A stretch of DNA of 6,400 nt from Pirellulaceae bacterium (GTDB taxonomy: Bacteria > Planctomycetota > Planctomycetia > Pirellulales > Pirellulaceae). The stretch is taken from contig JADLDX010000271.1 in NCBI GenBank assembly GCA_020846515.1, positions 1 to 6,400 of the forward strand. The letters run 5' to 3'. The translations under genes and the position numbers were made by a program. Under the pieces are notes generated by a model. It searched no databases. It was not told where the DNA came from and saw only the letters and a program-made list of their open reading frames with translations. Positions 1-5,277 of the stretch are shown piece by piece (the stretch's first letter is position 1; every line of letters begins with the position of its first letter).

Positions 1-2
1 GT

Positions 3-1580
3 GCGCCACGCGATCACACATTTACTCTGGGACCCAACGCCGTATCCGAATCGTTGACCTTGGAATCAGCCACGCGCGTGGCCGCGCAAGTGGTCGATCA
101 AAATGGAAAGTTGATACCAGCCAAACTGCAGTTTATCGGAATCGAGGGCACACAGTCGCCCAACTTCGGGCCCGATTCGTTCGAAGTGGGCGTGCGCAAT
201 TTGTTGTATATGGCCGATGGTAAAGTCTCGCATCCGTTGGCCCCTGGCAAATACACAGTGATAGCCAGCCATGGTCCTGAGTACGACTCGGTATCGCAGC
301 CGCTGGAAGTCAAAGCCAATCAAGTTGCTCGTCTGCAAGCCAAACTGAATCGCTCGGTCGACACAACCGGTTGGGTTAGCGGCGAATTCCATAGCCACAG
401 CAGTCCCTCGGGCGATAACACCTCCAGCCAACGTGGACGCGTGCTGAACCTGCTGGCCGAAAACCTCGAATTCGCTCCGTGTACTGAACACAATCGCGTC
501 GATAGTTATGCCGGTCATCTCACGGCACTCAAAGCCGTCGCGCTGATGGCCACCTGTACCGGCATAGAAGTCACCGGTTCACCGCTGCCGGTCAACCATC
601 AGAACGCCTTTCCACTGCAACACCGGCCGCGCACGCAAGATGGTGGCGGTCCAACCACAGATGCTGACCCTGTTGCACAAATTCAACGCCTGGCCATGTG
701 GGATGACAATAGCGATAAGGTTGTGCAGATGAATCATCCGAATCTGCTGCAGATATTGGGCGATCGCGATCTGGACGGCACGGCTGATGATGGCTTTCGC
801 GCCATGTTCGACTTAATGGATGTCGTCGAAGTCCATCCGCTACAAACGATCTTTAATACGCCTAGCGTAGAAGTGCCTGCGCGCGAACGTGGAACCAATC
901 GCATGTTCCATTGGTTGCAGTTGCTCAATCTCGGTTATCGCACACCGGGCGTGGTGAACACCGACGCACATTACAATTGGCACGGTTCGGGCTGGCTGCG
1001 CAACTATATCGCCTCGTCCACGGATGATCCGGCCAAGATCACCACGGAGGAAATGATCAAGGCGATTCAGGCTGGACAGATGGTCATGACGACCGCCCCG
1101 TTTTTGCAAGTCGAACTGAGAACCACTTTGGATGGTCAAGCTCGCAAGTTCATCAGCGGGGCTACCGTACCGCTGGGCACCGCACCGGCACGACTGTGGA
1201 TTCGCGTCCAATGTGCGAACTGGTATGACATTAATCGTGTGCAGATCTTCGCCAACGGTCGAGCCCTACCGGAGCTTAACTTCACTCGAGCCACGCATGG
1301 AGCCCTGTTTGGTGGCAATCAAGTGCGATTCGAAGCCGAAATTGACTTGCCCACTTTTGCTCGCGATACCCATTTAATCGTGGCGACCATTGGGGAAGGC
1401 TTGACATTGGGGGAACTGATGGGCACCGACGGTGGAAAAATGCCGCCGGTCGCGGTCGCTAATCCCATTTACGTGGATGTCGATGGCGGTAAATTCAAAC
1501 CCAACGGTGACAACTTGGGCGTGCCATTTATGCTGCCAACCGGCGCCCGCACGCCCGCCACCGGCGATTCCTCGAAATAA
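3..1580 (+). CDS. CehA/McbA-family PHP-type metallohydrolase (5' end outside window)
   Basis: Probable metal-dependent hydrolase of the PHP superfamily, CehA/McbA type; substrate unknown. The frame stays open to the window edge: 17 codons before the TTG at 54 read APRDHTFTLGPNAVSES without a stop, so that TTG is an internal Leu and the true start lies upstream. Counting from that Leu as residue 1, residues 5-100 look like a beta-rich carboxypeptidase-regulatory-like domain. The PHP domain starts near 107, with probable metal ligands in FHSHSSPSGDN (HSH 113-115), CTEHN (E145/H146), NHPN (H228) and NTDAHYN (D304, H306). NHQNAFPL (181-188) matches the GHxNAFPL-like segment of the family. A C-terminal beta domain ends with NPIYVDVDGGKF (470-481). 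The family includes the carbaryl hydrolase CehA, but most planctomycete members are uncharacterised and often exported; any signal peptide here would be outside the window. fabZ follows 12 nt after the stop, suggesting co-transcription. Family assignment is firm, substrate is not. Confidence 0.88.
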   Translation, partial: APRDHTFTLGPNAVSESLTLESATRVAAQVVDQNGKLIPAKLQFIGIEGTQSPNFGPDSFEVGVRNLLYMADGKVSHPLAPGKYTVIASHGPEYDSVSQPLEVKANQVARLQAKLNRSVDTTGWVSGEFHSHSSPSGDNTSSQRGRVLNLLAENLEFAPCTEHNRVDSYAGHLTALKAVALMATCTGIEVTGSPLPVNHQNAFPLQHRPRTQDGGGPTTDADPVAQIQRLAMWDDNSDKVVQMNHPNLLQILGDRDLDGTADDGFRAMFDLMDVVEVHPLQTIFNTPSVEVPARERGTNRMFHWLQLLNLGYRTPGVVNTDAHYNWHGSGWLRNYIASSTDDPAKITTEEMIKAIQAGQMVMTTAPFLQVELRTTLDGQARKFISGATVPLGTAPARLWIRVQCANWYDINRVQIFANGRALPELNFTRATHGALFGGNQVRFEAEIDLPTFARDTHLIVATIGEGLTLGELMGTDGGKMPPVAVANPIYVDVDGGKFKPNGDNLGVPFMLPTGARTPATGDSSK

Positions 1581-1592
1581 ATCTACGGATCC

Positions 1593-2036
1593 ATGAGCGA
1601 AATTCCTGCTGCCATCTTGAACGCCATCCCACATCGACCACCCATGTTGATGGTCGATGAAATAGTTTCTCAGAGCGAACGCCAGATTCATTGTCGAAAA
1701 ACATTTCACGCCGATGCGTTTTTCCTGCAAGGCCATTTTCCGAACTATCCGTTGGTACCCGGCGTGATCTTGTGCGAGAGCGCTCTGCAAAGCGGGGCGA
1801 TTCTTTTGTCCAACCAGATGACCGATAGCGGCCTGGTACCAGTGGCGACCCGACTGGATGGTGTCAAGTTCAAGCAGATGGTTCGCCCCGGTGACACAGT
1901 GGATATCGAAGTGACGTTGGACGAAGTGGTCTCGACCGCTTACTTCATGACCGGCAAGGTGAGTGTCGGCGGCAAATTAGCCGCCAGACTCCAGTTCGCC
2001 TGCACTGTCGCTAAACCCTCGACCGACGCAACGTAA
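1593..2036 (+). CDS. fabZ: 3-hydroxyacyl-ACP dehydratase, FabZ type
   Basis: Cytosolic hot-dog-fold dehydratase that converts 3-hydroxyacyl-ACP to trans-2-enoyl-ACP in type II fatty-acid synthesis. At 147 aa it has the normal FabZ length. Visible motifs are IPHRPPMLMVDEI (12-24), GHFPNYPLVPGVILCESALQ (47-66) and GVKFKQMVRPGD (90-101). The catalytic pair would be H48 and E62, with the 14-residue spacing of FabZ; a Glu rather than Asp at the second position argues against FabA. The usual EAMAQ after PGV reads ESALQ here, so it is a somewhat divergent paralogue, and planctomycetes often carry several. The start fits the family N-terminus. Only a weak GGA (1587-1589) precedes the ATG, too close for a normal Shine-Dalgarno, so translation is probably coupled to the upstream hydrolase gene 12 nt away. 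The next gene is a FabI, the enzyme that uses the FabZ product, which supports a role in fatty-acid elongation. A specialised acyl substrate cannot be excluded. Confidence 0.9.
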   Translation: MSEIPAAILNAIPHRPPMLMVDEIVSQSERQIHCRKTFHADAFFLQGHFPNYPLVPGVILCESALQSGAILLSNQMTDSGLVPVATRLDGVKFKQMVRPGDTVDIEVTLDEVVSTAYFMTGKVSVGGKLAARLQFACTVAKPSTDAT

Positions 2037-2056
2037 TCCCATCGCCCTGCCCCCTA

Positions 2057-2098
2057 CGGCCTAAAGCATTTCGAATTGTCCGATTGGGCTTTAGGGCG
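2057..2098. other. Imperfect inverted repeat / stem-loop between fabZ and fabI
   Basis: CGGCCTAAAGC (2057-2067) faces GCTTTAGGGCG (2088-2098): 10 of 11 positions pair, with an uninterrupted 8-bp core (2060-2067 with 2088-2095). The intervening 20 nt include the palindrome TTCGAA. No run of T follows on the + strand, so it is not a textbook intrinsic terminator. It could attenuate or end the hydrolase-fabZ transcript, bind a regulator upstream of fabI, or form a leader structure. The remaining spacer (2099-2134) shows no convincing sigma-70 promoter. Confidence 0.45.
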
Positions 2099-2134
2099 CT
2101 CAAACTTCGGCTTCATGACCAAGCAGGGGTTTCC

Positions 2135-2140
2135 AGGAGA
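2135..2140 (+). promoter_or_regulatory. Shine-Dalgarno AGGAGA, placed for an upstream mini-ORF rather than fabI
   Basis: AGGAGA is the best ribosome-binding sequence before fabI. It sits 6 nt from the ATG at 2147 but 20 nt from the fabI ATG at 2161, which is too far for direct initiation. The sequence just before 2161 (AAGAACGAAC) has no GGAG-like element. This matters for how fabI translation begins. Confidence 0.6.
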
Positions 2141-2146
2141 TCAGAT

Positions 2147-2164
2147 ATGAAAGAACGAACATGA
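2147..2164 (+). CDS. Possible five-codon leader ORF overlapping the fabI start
   Basis: ATG at 2147 opens a frame reading MKERT and stopping at TGA 2162-2164. The stop overlaps the fabI start codon as ATGA, the classic arrangement for translational coupling by re-initiation. The AGGAGA at 2135-2140 is ideally spaced for this ATG. The peptide itself is unlikely to have a function; its role would be to deliver ribosomes to fabI. Such short frames also arise by chance, so the call rests on the spacing and overlap only. Confidence 0.35.
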
Positions 2165-2961
2165 CAGATTTTCTGCAGATGGCAGGCCGACGAGTGCTCG
2201 TATTGGGTGTCGCCAATCGCAAGAGCGTCGCCTATCGCATCGGACAGGTGCTGACCGAAGTGGGCGCTCAAGTCGTCTACGTCGTGCGCAGCCCCGAACG
2301 TAAAGCTCAAGTTGCTAAACTACTGGGCGATGCCAGCGTTTATGTGTGTGATGTCGAGCGGCAAGTAGAGATTGATGCCCTAGCACAGCAACTGAAGCAA
2401 GACTTTGACGGCTTTCACGGATTAGTGCACTCGATCGCTTACGCAGACTATAGCGATGGCATCAAGCCGTTTCATGAGACGGGGCGCGCTCAATTCCTGC
2501 AAGCCATCGATATCTCATGTTATTCATTGATCGCTCTGAGTAACGCACTTAAGGACCAGTTCGCTCAAGATGCCAGCGTGATTACCATCAGCATTTCGAC
2601 TACTCTGATGGCTATTGAGTCTTATGGATATATGTCTCCGGTCAAGGCGGCCCTCGATTCGTCGTTAGCATTTTTGGTCAAGTCATTCAGCCGCTTTTCG
2701 AAAGTGCGCTTCAACGCCGTGGCGCCGGGCTTACTCAAAACCAGCGCCTCGGCGGGCATTCCTGGTTACGTGGACTCTTATCTTTTTGCAGAGAAGGTCA
2801 TCCCTAGGCACGAGGCGGTGCAAACTGATGAAGTCGCCAATACGGCTGCCTTCCTCTTGAGCCCACGTTCCTCGGGCATTACCGCTCAATCGATCGTTGT
2901 TGACGCAGGCATGGCGATCAATTATTTCGACCAGGCGATTGTGAGCCAGGTGTCGCAGTAA
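2161..2961 (+). CDS. fabI: Enoyl-ACP reductase, FabI-like (divergent SDR)
   Basis: Short-chain dehydrogenase/reductase of the FabI group, predicted to reduce trans-2-enoyl-ACP with NAD(P)H in the last step of each fatty-acid elongation cycle. It has 266 aa, normal for FabI. The nucleotide-binding segment [19 protein letters not shown] (11-29) is typical of FabI rather than generic SDRs, as are HSIAYA (90-95), DISCYSL (117-123) and the C-terminal [11 protein letters not shown] (246-256). The active-site Y-x6-K is present as Y155 and K162 (SYGYMSPVK), followed by [19 protein letters not shown] (182-200). Against E. coli FabI recalled from memory, an ungapped alignment puts Ile145 where the second conserved tyrosine (Tyr146) stands, so the catalytic neighbourhood differs from the standard enzyme. 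The start at 2161 fits the family N-terminus; in-frame TGA 2116-2118 closes the frame upstream and no other ATG lies between. fabZ is the upstream neighbour, 124 nt away. Another enoyl-thioester substrate is possible. Confidence 0.87.
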   Translation: MTDFLQMAGRRVLVLGVANRKSVAYRIGQVLTEVGAQVVYVVRSPERKAQVAKLLGDASVYVCDVERQVEIDALAQQLKQDFDGFHGLVHSIAYADYSDGIKPFHETGRAQFLQAIDISCYSLIALSNALKDQFAQDASVITISISTTLMAIESYGYMSPVKAALDSSLAFLVKSFSRFSKVRFNAVAPGLLKTSASAGIPGYVDSYLFAEKVIPRHEAVQTDEVANTAAFLLSPRSSGITAQSIVVDAGMAINYFDQAIVSQVSQ

Positions 2962-2988
2962 GGCGTCGCAGTAAGGTGTCGCAGTAAG
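2950..2988 (+). repeat. Three tandem 13-bp copies across the fabI stop codon
   Basis: The unit GTGTCGCAGTAAG occurs at 2950-2962, 2963-2975 (one change, T to C at the second base) and 2976-2988, with no gap. The first copy contains the last codons and TAA stop of fabI. Because 13 is not a multiple of 3, the three TAA triplets (2959, 2972, 2985) fall in three different reading frames. This looks like a local duplication by replication slippage of the gene's 3' end. Confidence 0.9.
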
Positions 2989-2998
2989 ATGGGCACTC

Positions 2999-3035
2999 AC
3001 TCTTGCCCGTCAACTCAATTTGAACGGGCAAGAGT
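2999..3035 (+). terminator. Strong stem-loop after fabI, probable terminator
   Basis: ACTCTTGCCCGT (2999-3010) pairs perfectly with ACGGGCAAGAGT (3024-3035): a 12-bp GC-rich stem with a 13-nt loop, 38 nt after the fabI stop. There is no U-tract afterwards, so it would be a U-less terminator or a 3'-end-stabilising hairpin. The position, between fabI and an independent downstream promoter, supports an end-of-transcript role. Confidence 0.65.
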
Positions 3036-3050
3036 ACCAAGCTGCGCTCA

Positions 3051-3080
3051 TTCATTAGCTAGCAATTGCGACCATATAAT
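3051..3080 (+). promoter_or_regulatory. Sigma-70-like promoter for the small secreted-protein gene
   Basis: A perfect -10 hexamer TATAAT lies at 3075-3080. The best -35 candidate is TTCATT at 3051-3056 (3 of 6 matches) with an 18-bp spacer, so the -35 is weak. Transcription would start near 3087, giving a leader of about 95-135 nt depending on the start codon used. It lies just after the fabI hairpin, which suggests independent expression of the next gene. The rest of the gap up to the coding region shows no clear structure. Confidence 0.5.
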
Positions 3081-3221
3081 CGCTATGCGTGTGTCGTCTC
3101 GCAAAAAAGCGTTGGTGGTCGGCCGTGCGAGGTTTAGGCTGGCGCGTTAAAACGGTCGATTCTCAACTTGTAGAGGCCAAGGATGGAGCTCGACGGCAAA
3201 AGGAAAAGGGAGTTCGGTGAA

Positions 3222-3695
3222 ATGATGCGCAAGTTAAACTTGAGAATAGCGACCCTGTTGAGTGCTACGTTTTTGACCAGCACTGGCCTTGTTTCCAGCA
3301 CTCTGATGGCTGCTCCGCCCGAACGGCCAACGTTTAACCATACGGCTGATCCGCGTCCCAACATTCTCCCGAACTGGATGTTTACGCATCACGTCCCCTA
3401 TCGCTTGACCTACAATCGGCCCACCTACCATGTCGGCAAAGCGCTGTACTACGTAGGCTCACCGACCAGTCAAGAAGCCATGGCTTGGAAAGAGAATCTG
3501 GACGCTGGTCGCTACAACGGACACAACTGCCCTCCGCTGGTCAAGCGATACTTTTATCCCAAGCCATGGGAGGTCATGAATACTGGACCTCGCCCTGACT
3601 ACGCCAATGTCTCAGGCGTCTCGAGCCCCGCTGCCAACACGCCGGTGGTCCCGGCACCTGCAGAAGCCGTCGATCTGCCAGCCGTCACGAACTAG
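3222..3695 (+). CDS. Small exported protein of unknown function
   Basis: I do not recognise a characterised family. From the ATG at 3222 the protein has 157 aa: a basic start (MMRKLNLR), a hydrophobic stretch (about 9-29) and a likely signal-peptidase I site near LMA|APP, so it is probably exported. The mature part is rich in Tyr, Pro and Trp, with a central block PTSQEAMAWKENLDAGRYNG (about 80-99) followed by NCPP and FYPKPWEV, then NTGPRPD. The tail (about 131-157) is Pro/Ala-rich, low complexity and likely disordered. There is a single mature Cys (NCPP). Start choice: the same frame also opens at 3183 with AGAGG (3172-3176) 6 nt before it, which would add 13 charged residues. I prefer 3222 because it gives a conventional signal peptide and has GGGAG at 3208-3212; 3225 is also possible. 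Its own TATAAT promoter lies upstream and hairpins lie downstream, so it appears monocistronic. I have an impression that similar short secreted proteins occur in planctomycetes, but cannot verify it. Confidence 0.72.
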   Translation: MMRKLNLRIATLLSATFLTSTGLVSSTLMAAPPERPTFNHTADPRPNILPNWMFTHHVPYRLTYNRPTYHVGKALYYVGSPTSQEAMAWKENLDAGRYNGHNCPPLVKRYFYPKPWEVMNTGPRPDYANVSGVSSPAANTPVVPAPAEAVDLPAVTN

Positions 3696-3707
3696 CCTGC
3701 CGCGTGC

Positions 3708-3731
3708 GTCAACGGTGCCGAGGACGTTGAC
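3708..3731 (+). terminator. Hairpin just after the secreted-protein gene
   Basis: GTCAACG (3708-3714) pairs perfectly with CGTTGAC (3725-3731) around a 10-nt loop, 12 nt after the stop codon. A 7-bp stem without a U-tract is modest evidence. It may act together with the stronger hairpin at 3765-3785. Confidence 0.35.
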
Positions 3732-3764
3732 CGGGCGTAGCGCTAAGCCAGGCGACTTAACAAT

Positions 3765-3785
3765 CGCTGCCACTAATTGGCAGCG
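3765..3785. terminator. Probable bidirectional terminator between convergent genes
   Basis: CGCTGCCA (3765-3772) and TGGCAGCG (3778-3785) form a perfect 8-bp stem with a 5-nt loop. It lies in the 144-nt gap between the rightward secreted-protein gene and the leftward regulator gene, where a shared terminator is expected. CTTTT occurs 16 nt downstream on the + strand, and the - strand continues with the T-containing ATTGTT, so any U-tract is weak in both directions. Confidence 0.6.
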
Positions 3786-3839
3786 CCAACGCGCCAGTGA
3801 CTTTTAGGACGAGTAGGCAGTAACCAAGTGGGTGCTCGC

Positions 3840-5264
3840 TTACTCTTCTTCATCACTGGTGACTTTGTCATCCAACCCTAACTGTGCGATACGGCGCAAG
3901 AAACGCGGCCGACTGATGCCCAGCAATCGCGCGGCCCGAGCTCGATTGCGTGGCGACGCCTTGATCGCCCGTTCCAACATAATGCGCTCGAGGTCCAGCA
4001 GCACATCGTCCATCGAAATCGGCTCCAACACGGGTTGTTGGCTGTGAGTAAAGGTGCCGGCGAACGTCCGCACTTGCAACGGCAAGTGACTGGGCTGGAT
4101 GGTGGCTGTGAGCACTGCGTTGGTCAACATTTCGGTGGCCGCCTGCTGCACTTCGCTGGCGTTCCCTGGCCAAGGATAAGCCTGCATTAATTCTAACGTC
4201 GCTGGAGCGATACCTGGCAAGCGTCGCCCTGCCCGGGCTGCGGCCATGGCCAAGTGATGCTGAGCCAGTGCGGGCACATCTTCGCGTCGCACGCTCAACG
4301 GCGTGATCTCGATCTCGATTGTGCTGAATGATTGCACCCATTGCATCAGCCCGATCGAATGTTCAGACAATGCGTGGCTAGGGGTTTGCGAAGTGGCCAC
4401 CACGCACAAACTACCCGCATGATCGGTTAACCACTCGCGCAGCACTTTGATGGCTGGTCCACTGAGGCAATCGATCCGATCCAGGATGAGATGCGTAGCC
4501 TGAGCCGGCGTCCCTGGACGCATCCGAGCCGCCAATGTCTCCAGTTGACTGGCCGCCGATTGTTCATCGATCAGGCTACATTCGATGGGTAAGCGTTGGA
4601 TCAGGTTGGCTGGCACCTCTAAACCACGTGCACGTAACGCGGCGATAGAGCGCGCCACGTCCGACTTGCCGCTTCCGGCCGGTCCCACGATCAACACACC
4701 CGCCGCGCTGTTTGCGGCCAATTGCGCGCGACGCATCGCTAACTCGATGGCTGGTGAAACGCCCAGCAGTGGCCATAGACCATCCAGCTGTTGCCATTGA
4801 CTACGAATTCGCAGCAGCACTTCGTCACCGGCCGTACCGCTGGGTGCAGCGGGCGGGGCCAACGGCCCGAGGCGTTCGCGCAGGACTTGGGAATCGCCGA
4901 ACAAAACCAAGATCAGACCAGACGAGGGATCCTCGTCGATCAGCGGCAGAAAAGCCTGGCCGGCTGTACCGGTAGGCGAGCGAGGAGGCCACGGCACCTC
5001 GCGCACTGCCGCCCGACCGTGCAAAACTTCCGAAGGCGGAGCCAGCATCATCGCCAGTTGAGGCTCGAGTGAATTGTCGGCCGTCAGCGCAGGCTGGCAA
5101 ATCAAACCGACTAACCGCGTGGCATCGACGTGCATGAGCTCGCATAGAGCGGCGCTGGCGAAGACAATTTGCTGCTTCTGGTCCAGCACCACGACGGGCC
5201 AAGCCAGCAGATCCAATTGCTTGGCCAGCGTGCGACTGTTGCCCCCGCGAAAAGTTTCGCCCAT
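3840..5264 (-). CDS. PAS / degenerate sigma-54-activator-like AAA+ / Fis-HTH regulator
   Basis: Predicted cytosolic DNA-binding regulator of 474 aa with the layout of a bacterial enhancer-binding protein. Residues about 14-130 resemble a PAS sensor (LLAWPVVVLDQKQQIVFASA). An AAA+ region spans about 165-395, with Walker A GPAGSGKS (194-201), Walker B LILDRIDCL (259-267) and WPGNASEV (365-372). A Fis-type helix-turn-helix closes the protein (about 420-464; ARLLGISRPRFLRRI), before an acidic DEEE end. Several activator hallmarks are missing: no GAFTGA sigma-54 contact loop, Arg263 in place of the Walker B catalytic Glu, no FRxDLYYRL arginine-finger segment (GLMQWVQSF instead), and Ser370 where the WPGNxRE arginine is expected. 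I infer that it may bind ATP but neither hydrolyse it normally nor activate sigma-54. The ATG is 13 nt after the citrate synthase stop with no visible Shine-Dalgarno; an in-frame TAG (5276-5274) excludes a long extension. Co-transcription with gltA is likely; its targets are unknown. Confidence 0.83.
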   Translation of the reverse strand: MGETFRGGNSRTLAKQLDLLAWPVVVLDQKQQIVFASAALCELMHVDATRLVGLICQPALTADNSLEPQLAMMLAPPSEVLHGRAAVREVPWPPRSPTGTAGQAFLPLIDEDPSSGLILVLFGDSQVLRERLGPLAPPAAPSGTAGDEVLLRIRSQWQQLDGLWPLLGVSPAIELAMRRAQLAANSAAGVLIVGPAGSGKSDVARSIAALRARGLEVPANLIQRLPIECSLIDEQSAASQLETLAARMRPGTPAQATHLILDRIDCLSGPAIKVLREWLTDHAGSLCVVATSQTPSHALSEHSIGLMQWVQSFSTIEIEITPLSVRREDVPALAQHHLAMAAARAGRRLPGIAPATLELMQAYPWPGNASEVQQAATEMLTNAVLTATIQPSHLPLQVRTFAGTFTHSQQPVLEPISMDDVLLDLERIMLERAIKASPRNRARAARLLGISRPRFLRRIAQLGLDDKVTSDEEE

Positions 5265-5277
5265 GTGTGGCAGCTAA

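Noticed and set aside
54..56. TTG as the start codon of the metallohydrolase
   Set aside because: The frame is open back to position 3 with plausible domain sequence; the TTG is an internal Leu and the gene is simply cut by the window edge.
66..518. 150-codon open frame on the - strand inside the metallohydrolase
   Set aside because: It overlaps the conserved PHP motifs of the real gene and has no family features of its own.
3058..3069. Small palindromes GCTAGC and GCAATTGC beside the TATAAT promoter
   Set aside because: Six- and eight-base palindromes are common by chance, and nothing else marks an operator here.
4746..4800. Apparent short duplication (ATGGCAACAGCTGG / ATGGCCACTGCTGG on the - strand)
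   Set aside because: It lies inside the regulator and reads as a normal protein segment (QWQQLDGLWPLLGVSP); similarity is imperfect and likely chance.
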